Below are positions 1 through 7,333 of a stretch of 12,694 bases of DNA, one piece after another. The notes beneath the pieces were generated by a model. It saw only the letters and a list, made by a program, of their open reading frames with translations. It was not told where the DNA came from and did not search any database. Position 1 is the stretch's first letter. The number at the start of each line of letters is the position of its first letter. Origin of the DNA: Collinsella sp. (GTDB lineage Bacteria; Actinomycetota; Coriobacteriia; Coriobacteriales; Coriobacteriaceae); contig WGSQ01000039.1 of NCBI GenBank assembly GCA_014871605.1, positions 1 to 12,694 of the forward strand, written 5' to 3'. Both the position numbers and the translations under genes were made by a program.

Positions 1-1
1 T

Positions 2-145
2 TCTCCTCCCGCTCCTCCTGGCAGCGCTGTTCTGCGCCTGCGCGCCCTCCCGCCCGCGAGGAGGAGCGTCCCGAGCAAGCTCGACCCGTACAAGCCCGTC
101 ATCCATCAATAGCTCGAGGACGACGCCCAGAACTGGCGCAAACAG
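2..145 (+). pseudogene. IS21-family transposase (istA) remnant
   Basis: Read in the frame beginning at base 2, the stretch from base 71 gives PSKLDPYKPVIHQ, a stop (TAG, bases 110-112), then LEDDAQNWRKQ. This resembles the segment of IS21/IstA transposases that lies between the N-terminal helix-turn-helix and the DDE catalytic core (typically a KLDPYKP..I..-L-DD..N-RKQ pattern). The preceding bases 2-70 give a proline/alanine/arginine-rich stretch that could be the linker just before it. The fragment has no start, contains an internal stop, and loses resemblance after base 145, exactly where an inverted-repeat element begins. No istB partner is visible. It is therefore a dead scar of an insertion sequence, with any further part lying left of the window. 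The family call rests on remembered motif similarity, not a search; a chance match is possible because the fragment is short. Confidence 0.55.
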
Positions 146-150
146 CCCTT

Positions 151-227
151 CAATAAGTTGCGGTGAAATAGTGTCTGTTTTTGCTGCTAGATAGCATATT
201 CAGTCCCTAATTCACCGCAACTTGTTG
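151..227. repeat. 77-bp element with 21-bp imperfect inverted ends
   Basis: AAGTTGCGGTGAA at 155-167 is matched perfectly by its reverse complement TTCACCGCAACTT at 211-223. Allowing two mismatches, the pairing extends to 21 bp per arm (151-171 and 207-227). The 35-base middle is AT-rich compared with the surroundings. The element sits between the transposase scar and the end of the permease gene, about 10 bases beyond the permease stop codon. It could be a MITE or REP-type repeat, or a hairpin at the 3' end of the minus-strand operon. It is not a canonical intrinsic terminator, because the loop is long and no T-run follows on the minus strand. Confidence 0.6.
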
Positions 228-235
228 GTGGTGGC

Positions 236-1450
236 TTACTGGTAGCGTAGGCACTCCACCGGGTCGAGCTTTGCCGCGCGGCGAGCGGGGTAGAAGCCAA
301 AGATTACGCCGATGCCGACGGAGACGCCGAAGGCCAGCAGCACCGTGGCGATTGAAAAGCTCGGTGTGATCTCCCCACTGGCACCGAGCTCGTTGAGAAC
401 CCCTGATCCTGCGGCAAACATCGCGAGGCCCCAGGCCAGCAGATAGCCAATCAGGACACCCAGCAGGCCACCGGTGACGCACAGCGCCGAGGACTCGGCC
501 AAAAACTGCGCGGTGATATCGCGACGACTGGCGCCCAGGGCACGGCGAATACCGATCTCGCGGATGCGCTCAGTCACGTTGGTTAGCATCATATTCATAA
601 TACCGATCCCGCCGACAAGCAGCGAGATACTGGCGACAGCACCCATGATGAGCGAGAAGGCGCCCATAAAGGAGTTGAGTGCATCGATGGCGCTTTTCAT
701 GGAGGTCGCCGATACGCTGTCGTACTCATCATCCTCCGAGATGCCCTTCATCGCGCGCACCTTGGACTCGATGGTCTTGCAGAGCTCGTCCATGTCCGTG
801 CCCTCGGCGGCAAGTGCCGTCACGCTGGGGAATGAAGGATTCTCGTCGCCAAACAGGCCGGAGATGGTTTCGCGTGGCATATACAGCGTTAGTGAGCCCA
901 TGGAGTCGCTGCCGCCATCAATCACGCCTACAATCTGCACCTCGCCGTTGGACACCTTGATGGTTTTTCCCAGTGCGTCCTGTTCGTTGCCGTAAAGCTG
1001 ATCGGCGCCGCCACGGCTGATGAGCGCAACGCGCGAGCCTGATTGAGACTCGGTCTGTGAATAGACACGTCCCGCAACGAGCTTGCTAGCACCCACAGCG
1101 TCGAGCATGTCGCTATCGACACCCTGTGCCATGACGGTATAGCTTTTATCGCCGGTCTTGTACTCGGTATAGGCGCTGTCGACAATGCCGATTTGCTCAA
1201 TCTGCGGCACCAGTTTTTTAAGCTTCTCGACGTCCGAATCGGTGAGTTCTTGCGACGAATAGATCTGTACCATACGAGCTGCGTTGAGGCCCAGGCTGTT
1301 TACCAGGCTGTTTTGGATTCCGCCGATGAGCGAAGTCATGGCGATAACCGAGGCGATGCCGATGACAATGCCCAGGATGGTGAGCAGGCTGCGCCCCTTG
1401 TTGGCCTCGAGCGAGTGAAGGGCTTCCTGGATGAGATCGCGGGCGCTCAT
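236..1450 (-). CDS. MacB/FtsX-type ABC transporter permease
   Basis: This 404-residue membrane protein is the permease of a MacAB/YknXYZ-type exporter. A first membrane helix lies at about residues 21-43 (TILGIVIGIASVIAM). It is followed by a large extracytoplasmic domain (about 45-260, MacB_PCD type) and three more helices (about 262-285, 322-346 and 366-388). The FtsX hallmark is present after helix 2: GGIGIMNMML, then TERIREIGIRRALGA (280-307). The protein ends in the usual FGFYPARRAAKLDPVECLRYQ-like tail (385-404). Length and four-helix topology are normal for the family. Such permeases do not form a classical pore; they transmit ATPase motion to the outer domain. The start ATG overlaps the ATPase stop as ATGA, implying translational coupling. 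It is last in the operon. Substrate unknown: possibly a peptide, antibiotic or lipid. The gene is intact although the adaptor two genes upstream is broken. Confidence 0.9.
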   Translation of the reverse strand: MSARDLIQEALHSLEANKGRSLLTILGIVIGIASVIAMTSLIGGIQNSLVNSLGLNAARMVQIYSSQELTDSDVEKLKKLVPQIEQIGIVDSAYTEYKTGDKSYTVMAQGVDSDMLDAVGASKLVAGRVYSQTESQSGSRVALISRGGADQLYGNEQDALGKTIKVSNGEVQIVGVIDGGSDSMGSLTLYMPRETISGLFGDENPSFPSVTALAAEGTDMDELCKTIESKVRAMKGISEDDEYDSVSATSMKSAIDALNSFMGAFSLIMGAVASISLLVGGIGIMNMMLTNVTERIREIGIRRALGASRRDITAQFLAESSALCVTGGLLGVLIGYLLAWGLAMFAAGSGVLNELGASGEITPSFSIATVLLAFGVSVGIGVIFGFYPARRAAKLDPVECLRYQ

Positions 1451-2220
1451 GCCACCACTCCTTTCGACGGGTTGTAGGAGGCGGAAATCATGGGCAGGCT
1501 ATCTACGGCGCTGCACAGGGTCCGCGGTGCATGTGGAATATACGCGCCGTCGTGAATGCGACCGTCGCGGATGGTCACGGCACGGTCGGCCTCGGCGGCG
1601 ATGCCGGGGTCGTGTGTGATAAGCACGATGGTTTTGCCGCGCTCCTGGAGCTTATGGAAGGTTTCCATCACAAGCGCTCCAGTGGCGGAGTCCAGGTTTC
1701 CCGTCGGCTCATCGGCCAGAATGATGGGCGGGTCATTGACGAGGGCGCGTGCGATGGCGACACGCTGCATCTGGCCGCCCGAGAGCTCGGATATGCGGTG
1801 GTCCCAGTGGTCGACGGGCAGCGTGACGGCCTGCAGCGCGTGCACGGCGCGCATCTCGCGCTGGCTACGGGGCACGTTAGTGTATGCCAGCGGCAGCATG
1901 ACGTTTTCGATAACCGAGAGGCGCGGCAGCAGGTTGAAGCTCTGAAAGACAAAGCCAATGCTCAGGGCGCGGACTTCGGTGAGCTCGTCATCATCGAGCT
2001 CGGCCACGTTGAGCCCTTGCAGGTAATAGTCGCCCGCCGTCGGTTTGTCCAGGCAGCCCAGGATGTTCATGAGCGTCGACTTGCCCGAGCCCGAGGGGCC
2101 GGTAATGGCGACGAACTCGCCGGGATCTACCGCCAGGCTCACGTTGTGCAGGATATGGGCGCATCCGGCCTCGCTCTCAAAGATGCGGTGCACGTTGCGA
2201 ATGTCGATGACGGGACGCAT
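1447..2220 (-). CDS. MacB/LolD-type ABC transporter ATPase
   Basis: This 257-residue cytoplasmic ATPase drives the adjacent permease. All nucleotide-binding motifs are present: Walker A GPSGSGKST (41-49), Q-loop Q93 in FVFQSFNLLP, signature LSGGQ (146-150), Walker B IILADEP (166-172) and the switch histidine H203 in ITHD. GCLDKPTAG (55-63) and EPTGNLDS (171-178) are typical of the LolD/MacB/FtsE branch. After the core (about 225 residues) there is a roughly 30-residue tail with no recognisable motif. The ATG overlaps the stop of the upstream adaptor gene (TAATG), and its own TGA overlaps the permease start (ATGA), so the three genes form one translationally coupled unit. If translation of the adaptor ends early, coupling into this gene could be weakened. 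The gene itself shows no lesion. Confidence 0.93.
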   Translation of the reverse strand: MRPVIDIRNVHRIFESEAGCAHILHNVSLAVDPGEFVAITGPSGSGKSTLMNILGCLDKPTAGDYYLQGLNVAELDDDELTEVRALSIGFVFQSFNLLPRLSVIENVMLPLAYTNVPRSQREMRAVHALQAVTLPVDHWDHRISELSGGQMQRVAIARALVNDPPIILADEPTGNLDSATGALVMETFHKLQERGKTIVLITHDPGIAAEADRAVTIRDGRIHDGAYIPHAPRTLCSAVDSLPMISASYNPSKGVVA

Positions 2221-3655
2221 TACATACCCTCATCGGCAGACATGCTGCCCGAATCAGCGCTGTAGCCGCCGTCAGCCGTTGCGTCCGTTCCGGTGTCCAT
2301 GACGAGGGTGTCGCCATCGCGTAGCTTGGTAACCGGCACGTTAGGATTGATCTCGTTGCCCTGTTCATCGTGCTTGACCTGCGTCTTGCCGACCACGGCT
2401 TCGTCATCGTTTTGCGTCACGACGGTCACCTTCACGCGACGGGTTTGCTTGCCCTCGTCATCGGTTGCCACGTTGACGTAATAGTGTTCGCCGTCTTCGT
2501 CATGAGCGCCATCGTCGGCACCATCACCACATCGTCGAGCTGCTCGGTCACCACCGAGACCTCGGCCGTCATGCCCGGCTTAAGGCGCGCATCGGGCGCC
2601 TCGATGAGGATGTCAACGTTAAAGGTTATGCTGCCGCTGCCACCGTAGGTGGAGTCGGAGTTTGCCACCGAGGCGATGGCCGTGACCGTTCCCTGGCTCA
2701 CGATATCGGGAAACGCGGGATATGTGACGTTGGCGCTCTGCCCAACGGCGATCTTGGCGATGTCCTTTTCGCCCACCTGCACGGTCACCTTCATCTTGGA
2801 TAGGTCGGCGATCTGCATGCACTGCTTGCCGCCGCTCGTATCGCTTTCGCCCATGATCATGCCGCCTGTTACCGTGGCGCCCACCTTGGCTTTGAGCTCC
2901 ACGCTGCTGCCCGAGCTCGGGGCCGTGACCGTACGGCTGGCGGCCTTGGCGTTCGCCTGATCGAGGTTTGCCTGGGCCGAAGCGAGGCTGCGCTGCGCGG
3001 CCGATACGGCGTTCGTGTCCGCTGATGCGTCGGAGACGCCAGCCGCTGCGGAAGCTCCATCGACGTCCGTCGTTGGGGTGGCCTGCGCGGCAGCTGCGGC
3101 TTTCTGTGCGTTGGTGAGGTCTTCCTGGGCGGCTGCAACTGCACGCTGCGCCTCGGCAACGTTGCGGTCGAGCTCGTCGTTTTTAATGGTCATAAGCACG
3201 TCGCCCTCGTTGACGGATTGGCCTGCCTGCACGTTGATCGAATCGACCGTGCCGTCGACAGAAGGGGAGACCACTGAGGACGAAATGGGTTTGAGCTGGC
3301 CTTTCGCCTCGACCGTTGTGGTAAACGTGCCCTCGGTCACCATGTCGGTCACAGGCCCGCTAGCGCTCTGAGGCTGCGCATTGATAACCAGGGTTGCGAC
3401 AATGGCAATGAGCGCGATGGCACCTACGACGCCGGCAGCAATACCGCGTCGAATCAGCTTTTTGCGTCGACGTTCGGCACGTTTTGCCTTGAGCTTGGTT
3501 TATGCCTCTTCATCGGAAATCTCGGTCGCATCGTTCCCGCGTCCGATCTGCTTGTCGGCATGTACGTCTGTAATCAGAGGAATCGTTTCGGTGACATCTT
3601 CGGGCGTGCGCTCGGTATCATCCGGGCCTGGGGTGATCGTGGGGGCATTCGGCAT
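2220..3655 (-). pseudogene. MacA/HlyD-type membrane-fusion adaptor, disrupted
   Basis: This is the adaptor of the three-gene exporter. The start is ATG at 3655 behind a strong AAGGAG ribosome-binding site. Residues 1-51 are an acidic cytoplasmic segment ending SDEEA. Codon 52 is TAA (3500-3502), after which the same frame continues with a basic patch (KAKRAERRRKK), a membrane helix (about 71-91), a barrel-sandwich half (GTVDSINVQAGQSVNEGDVL), an alanine/glutamine-rich coiled coil and the beta-barrel region (LKPGMTAEVSVV). Near base 2500 the sense frame shifts: the current frame reads VPTMALMTKTAN and stops at 2432. The other frame supplies EDGEHYYVNVATDDEG and runs to TAA at 2220-2222. One missing base in the Thr codon after ALM would restore ALMTEDGEHYYVNV. 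Two independent lesions make a pseudogene likely. Sequencing error is the main alternative. Restart at GTG 3352 would give a product with no membrane anchor. Confidence 0.85.
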
Positions 3656-3787
3656 AGCGTCTCCTTTATAGAAAGTACCTCGTTAAGTATATGCGCCCAC
3701 CGGTTGGGGCGGGCGCATAGGATGGTTTCTTTCGGAACTGTTAGATTGGTCGCAGCGGTTCCACGTTGTAGGAATGCGCGCGTTGCA
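3656..3787 (-). other. Gap between L,D-transpeptidase and exporter operon
   Basis: The 132-base gap separates two minus-strand units. It contains the hairpin listed separately at 3690-3719. A possible minus-strand -10 box TATACT lies at 3691-3686, but nothing resembling a -35 box stands at the right distance, so it is weak. The ribosome-binding site of the adaptor pseudogene (AAGGAG) lies at its left end. I see no small gene here. Confidence 0.4.
3690..3719 (-). terminator. Probable terminator after the L,D-transpeptidase gene
   Basis: TATGCGCCC (3690-3698) and GGGCGCATA (3711-3719) form a perfect 9-bp GC-rich stem with a 12-base loop, about 70 bases beyond the minus-strand stop of the L,D-transpeptidase. 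The following minus-strand bases are TACTTAACG, so the U-run is poor. It may be a weak or factor-assisted terminator that insulates the exporter operon from the transpeptidase gene. Confidence 0.5.
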
Positions 3788-5521
3788 CTACGAGTGGACA
3801 ACCACGCACAGGCCGACTTTGATGCAGTCGTGAAGTGCCTTGGCGTCTGCCAGGCGCAGGTTGATGCAACCGTGGCTGCCGCACCACTTGTACGACTCGG
3901 CATTATCGAAGCTCTTGTCGTTTTGCCATGTAGCGTCGTGGAAGCCGATCATGTTGCCCTCAAACGGCATCCAGTAGCTCACCGGGCTCTCGTATTTGGG
4001 CTTACCGGTCTCGGGGTCCTTGGCTCCGATCAGGGTGCTGCCGCCGTCGTTGCTGTTGATCTGCCACACGCCCTCGGGGGTGGCGTCTTCGCCCGGTTTG
4101 CCGGAAATAAAGTTGGCCTCCCACACGATATTGCCGCTCTCGTCGTAGTAGCGCGCGTGCTGCTCGGACAGGTCGACGTCGATATACGCCTTCCAGTCGG
4201 GCTCTCCCTTTGCGGTAAAGGTGTCGGCCTTCTGGGAGTACTTGATCTCGATCTCGCCGGTCTGCTTGTTGTTAATGGCGTCCTCGACCTGCTTGGCGAG
4301 CGAGCTGCTGTCGATGGACCAACCAAAGTCGCCGCCTTCGACGGCGCACTGCTTGCCATCGGCGCGCGTCCACCAACGAGTGGAGCCCACGGTATTAAAG
4401 CCGTTGGCGAGCTCGGCTGCCCAGCTGCTGATCTGCGACGTATCGAGCGTGGGGTTGGCCGGATCGGCAAAGCTGATCCACTGCAACACGGAGCTGCCAT
4501 CAACCTTACCGGCATCCTCGCCGTTGAGCTTGAGGGTCACGTTGACGCCCAGGAAGTTGTTGGCGGCATCGCATGCGGCCTGAATCTGATCATCGGTCAG
4601 CGTTCCATTGAGTGGCTCATAGGCATCGTTGCCGAGCTTGGAAAGATCTACGGTCTCGGCCAGCGAGGCGAGCTCGAGCTCGGCATATTTAATGACATGC
4701 TCGCGGTTGAGTTTTTCGTTGGAGCGCGCCTTCTCGACGGTAAACTTGCCCGCTTGCTCGTCATAGGAGCTATTGGCCTCGAACGTGCCCGAACGTCCTT
4801 CGTTAAACTCGTCGATGGCGGCGCCCAGATCCTTCTCAAACTTCTTTTGGTCAAAGGTGTCGGAAAGCATGGACAGGTCGACGTCTTGATCAAGATCGAC
4901 TTCGTTGGAGGTAGCAGTTGTTTTGGTCTTGCCGCTTAAGGATTCCACAAGGCGGACCGGCCAAATAAAGGCTTCGTTGTGGTTGATGATTTCTTTTGCA
5001 GCAGCTTCACCGTCGACGATGGGTTCATCGGACTCGGGCTGATAGGTCCAGCTAAAGTCATCGCCTGTCACGGTGAGCTTATAGTGCTTCCAAGCCGAGT
5101 TGACCTTGGTGGCGGCAGACGAAGCGTTGGAGAACGAGACGTCGACGCCGGCGATGGTGGTGTTGGGGTAGGCTACCTGCGAAAATGCTACGACGCCAAC
5201 GATATAGACAATGACGATTAGACCCAGGACGACAAAGAGCGTCGTCTTTTTGCCCGACTTATTGTTGCCGGCGGACTTGCGCGCGGGGCCGCGATCGCCT
5301 CGAGCGTGCGTGGGGGGCTGCTTGGGCGCATTGCCGTTTGCCTGGTGCTGCTGTCGTTGTTGACGCTGCTGTCGCTGTTGGTTCGGGCGTTGAGAAGCGT
5401 TTGCCGCACCACGCTGCTGACCGTGGCTCGGCGCGATAGGGCGCGGCGACTGAACGCCGCCGGCGTGCCTGCTCGGCTGCTGCGGATCGGGAATCAGTTG
5501 AGTTCGATCGTTTTGCGACAT
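3788..5521 (-). CDS. Membrane-anchored L,D-transpeptidase (YkuD family)
   Basis: This 577-residue enzyme is predicted to make 3-3 peptidoglycan cross-links, or attach proteins to the wall, at the outer membrane face. Domains in order: a cytoplasmic, disordered, glutamine/arginine-rich tail (1-90, with QQRQQRQQRQQ near 48-58); one membrane helix (about 94-116, LFVVLGLIVIVYIVGVVAF); a long extracellular region resembling the PG_binding_4 repeats that precede YkuD domains (about 120-435); and a C-terminal YkuD catalytic domain (about 443-577). The catalytic signature SHGCINL is at 549-555 with nucleophile C552, and an upstream histidine in IGFHDATW (H528) fits the family. I chose ATG 5521 because AAGGAT stands 9 bases before it; ATG 5530, three codons earlier, has the same site only one base away. 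The gene ends in TAG. Beta-lactam-insensitive cross-linking is a family property, not shown here. Confidence 0.92.
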   Translation of the reverse strand: MSQNDRTQLIPDPQQPSRHAGGVQSPRPIAPSHGQQRGAANASQRPNQQRQQRQQRQQHQANGNAPKQPPTHARGDRGPARKSAGNNKSGKKTTLFVVLGLIVIVYIVGVVAFSQVAYPNTTIAGVDVSFSNASSAATKVNSAWKHYKLTVTGDDFSWTYQPESDEPIVDGEAAAKEIINHNEAFIWPVRLVESLSGKTKTTATSNEVDLDQDVDLSMLSDTFDQKKFEKDLGAAIDEFNEGRSGTFEANSSYDEQAGKFTVEKARSNEKLNREHVIKYAELELASLAETVDLSKLGNDAYEPLNGTLTDDQIQAACDAANNFLGVNVTLKLNGEDAGKVDGSSVLQWISFADPANPTLDTSQISSWAAELANGFNTVGSTRWWTRADGKQCAVEGGDFGWSIDSSSLAKQVEDAINNKQTGEIEIKYSQKADTFTAKGEPDWKAYIDVDLSEQHARYYDESGNIVWEANFISGKPGEDATPEGVWQINSNDGGSTLIGAKDPETGKPKYESPVSYWMPFEGNMIGFHDATWQNDKSFDNAESYKWCGSHGCINLRLADAKALHDCIKVGLCVVVHS

Positions 5522-5578
5522 CGTATGCATATCCTTCGATTTTCGCCTTGCGGTTCATCGTGTTTTTACTGGGCTTGC

Positions 5579-5584
5579 ATTATA
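5579..5584 (-). promoter_or_regulatory. Candidate -10 box for the L,D-transpeptidase gene
   Basis: On the minus strand these bases read TATAAT, a perfect consensus -10 box in otherwise GC-rich DNA, about 58 bases before the chosen start codon. The region 16-18 bases upstream reads CACAAA-like, so the -35 box is poor. Transcription would begin near 5572 and give a leader of about 50 bases. Confidence 0.5.
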
Positions 5585-5630
5585 GCGATTGCCCTGCTGT
5601 TTGTGGTACGGAAACGGTGGCATTCAAAAG

Positions 5631-5652
5631 AGGTGGGACATTTGTCCCACCT
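5631..5652 (-). terminator. Hairpin terminator after serine dehydratase
   Basis: AGGTGGGACA (5631-5640) and TGTCCCACCT (5643-5652) are perfect inverted repeats with a tiny loop (four bases if the closing pair opens). On the minus strand the stem is followed by CTTTTGAATG, a short T-run, 19 bases beyond the dehydratase stop codon. Position and form fit an intrinsic terminator. The GGGACA/TGTCCC core recurs in repeats elsewhere in the window, so it may be a repeat element doing terminator duty. Confidence 0.6.
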
Positions 5653-5670
5653 TTGAGTTGTTCTTTGCCG

Positions 5671-7278
5671 CTATCCGCACACACCGCATTTTGCACAGGC
5701 CGAAAGTGCGGCCGGAGCCTGCGCGATGCCGCCCTTTGCCGTCTCGCGCAGCGTGGCCGGCAACGCGTGACCCACCGAGAGCATGACGTGGGCCATCTGG
5801 TCAAACGGCACCAGGCTCTTAATGCCTGCGAGGGCGAGTTGTGCCGAGCTAAAGGCCGCTGCCACGCCGATGGCGTTGCGGTTTTGGCAGGGCACCTCCA
5901 CGAGGCCACCGACGGGGTCACAAACGAGGCCCAGCAGGTTACTCAGTGCGATGGAACTGGCGTCAAGCGCCTGCTCGGGCGTGCCGCCGAGCATCTGCAC
6001 CAGCGCGGCGGCTGCCATGGCGGCGGCGCTTCCGACCTCGGCTTGGCAGCCGCCCTCGGCGCCGGCAACGCAGGCGCTTGTGGTGAGGTTGAGGCCGATG
6101 GCGGCTGCGCAGTAGAGCGCGTCCATGACTTGCTCGTCGTCGAGCTGAAGGTGATCGGCGAGCGCCAGCACGCAGCCGGGCACAACACCCGCGGATCCTG
6201 CCGTCGGAGCTGCGACGATTACGCCCATGGTGGCGGAGCGTTCGAGCACGGCCATCGCGCGGGCCACAGCTTCGGTCTGAACGGGGCCCATCAGGCTTGC
6301 ACTCAAATCGTTGCAGCGGGTTGCTTCGACGAGCTTGGCCTCGCCGCCGATAAGCCCGCCGAGCGATCGCTGCGGATTAGCGAGGGGGGCTGTGGTCTCC
6401 TCGCGCATGACGTCGAGCACGCGGCGCATGGCGGCGACGGCGTGCGCCTCACCGGTCAGGCGCGCCTCTCGCACGGCCATAACGGCGCCAATGCTGAGCC
6501 CCAGTTCCTCGCACGCATCGAGCAGCTGCTCGCCGTCGTCGAAGATCTCCTTTGCCGAGACGCCGGGGGAGAGCGATGAGGCAGAACCGGGGAGCTCGAT
6601 AAAGGTCGCGTAATCGACATTGTCGAGCTTGCGGAGCATGGGGACGACGGTGTCGTCGGGCGCACCGTCGGTCTCAAAGACGGAGTAAGCCTGGCCGCCC
6701 ACTTCGGTGCGGTAGGTGCGGCAGAAGGCGATGTTCACGTGTGCGTAGGCGAGCAGGTTGGTGAGCGCGGCGAGTACACCGGGGACGTCCTTGTGCGCCA
6801 CGAATAGAGTTGAGTACATACCCGAGATGTCGACGCCGACGCCGTTAATGCGGCTGATGCGCATCTTGCCGCCGCCCAGGCTCTCACCGCGGACCTGTGC
6901 CGTGGCGCCCGTGTCATCGACCATTTCGATGTCGACGGTGTTGGGGTGGATGGAGGCGTCGTCGCCCTTGATGCCAAAGTGATATTCGAGGCCCTGCTCG
7001 CGTGCGAGGTCGAAGGCTTGCTTGATGTTCTCGTCATCGGTGTCGAGGCCCAGGATGCCCGCGACGAGCGCACGGTCGGTGCCGTGGCCGCGGTAGGTGT
7101 GGGCGAAGGAGTTCCACAGGCCAAAGGTGACTTTGGTGATGCGGCCTTCCAGCAGGCGGGCGGCCACCTGGGCGCACCGCAAGGCGCCGGCGGTGTGCGA
7201 TGAGCTGGGGCCGACCATGACGGGGCCCAAGATCTCGAATGCCGAGGTCGTAGCTAGTGTTTGCGGCTTGCCTGCCAT
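5671..7278 (-). CDS. sdaA: Single-chain iron-sulfur L-serine dehydratase
   Basis: This 535-residue enzyme deaminates L-serine to pyruvate and ammonia in the cytoplasm using a [4Fe-4S] cluster, without pyridoxal phosphate. The first half is the beta domain (GPSSSHTAGALR, 23-34) with an ACT-like regulatory module (about 155-228: AHKDVPGVLAAL...NIAFCRTYR). The second half (from about 242) is the catalytic alpha domain. Cluster cysteines are C411 (EGGCQAEVG), C453 (LVCDPVGG) and C464 (VPCQNRN); the 42- and 11-residue spacings equal those I recall for the Legionella enzyme (C343, C385, C396). The chain ends SACAKCGVCG, a cysteine-rich tail that may supply the fourth cluster ligand. Beta and ACT modules and alpha are separate subunits in many Firmicutes; here they are fused in beta-to-alpha order. 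The start at 7278 follows AGGAG with 5-base spacing; an upstream in-frame start at 7395 would add an unrelated tail lying inside a palindrome. Confidence 0.94.
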   Translation of the reverse strand: MAGKPQTLATTSAFEILGPVMVGPSSSHTAGALRCAQVAARLLEGRITKVTFGLWNSFAHTYRGHGTDRALVAGILGLDTDDENIKQAFDLAREQGLEYHFGIKGDDASIHPNTVDIEMVDDTGATAQVRGESLGGGKMRISRINGVGVDISGMYSTLFVAHKDVPGVLAALTNLLAYAHVNIAFCRTYRTEVGGQAYSVFETDGAPDDTVVPMLRKLDNVDYATFIELPGSASSLSPGVSAKEIFDDGEQLLDACEELGLSIGAVMAVREARLTGEAHAVAAMRRVLDVMREETTAPLANPQRSLGGLIGGEAKLVEATRCNDLSASLMGPVQTEAVARAMAVLERSATMGVIVAAPTAGSAGVVPGCVLALADHLQLDDEQVMDALYCAAAIGLNLTTSACVAGAEGGCQAEVGSAAAMAAAALVQMLGGTPEQALDASSIALSNLLGLVCDPVGGLVEVPCQNRNAIGVAAAFSSAQLALAGIKSLVPFDQMAHVMLSVGHALPATLRETAKGGIAQAPAALSACAKCGVCG

Positions 7279-7310
7279 ATGCGCTCCTGTTCTATCCCGT
7301 CGTCCCGAGG

Positions 7311-7333
7311 GGCGGGGCATACTCTGTCCCGCC
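7311..7333. repeat. Compact GC-rich hairpin upstream of serine dehydratase
   Basis: GGCGGGGCA (7311-7319) pairs with TGTCCCGCC (7325-7333), with one G-U pair and a 5-base loop TACTC. It would lie in the 5' leader of the serine dehydratase mRNA, about 33 bases before the start codon, and directly abuts the larger palindrome at 7334-7454. It has no T-run, so it is not an ordinary terminator. It may be a leader structure or part of one composite repeat with its neighbour. Confidence 0.5.

Larger units (their letters stand above)
5522..5670 (-). other. Gap between serine dehydratase and L,D-transpeptidase
   Basis: The 149-base gap separates two minus-strand genes. Besides the hairpin at 5631-5652 and the -10 box at 5579-5584 listed separately, it shows no open frame or further structure that I can support. 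Having a terminator-like hairpin followed by a promoter-like box suggests that the transpeptidase gene is transcribed on its own. Confidence 0.5.

Noticed and set aside
2432..2530. Programmed frameshifting in the adaptor gene
   Set aside because: No slippery run or downstream stem is evident at the shift, and a separate in-frame stop upstream already breaks the gene; decay is simpler.
3560..4939. A 459-codon open frame on the plus strand opposite the L,D-transpeptidase and adaptor
   Set aside because: It overlaps two genes with clear domains on the minus strand and has no motif of its own.
5548..6579. A 343-codon open frame on the plus strand opposite serine dehydratase
   Set aside because: It is the reverse of conserved catalytic sequence, including all cluster cysteines, so it is a shadow frame.
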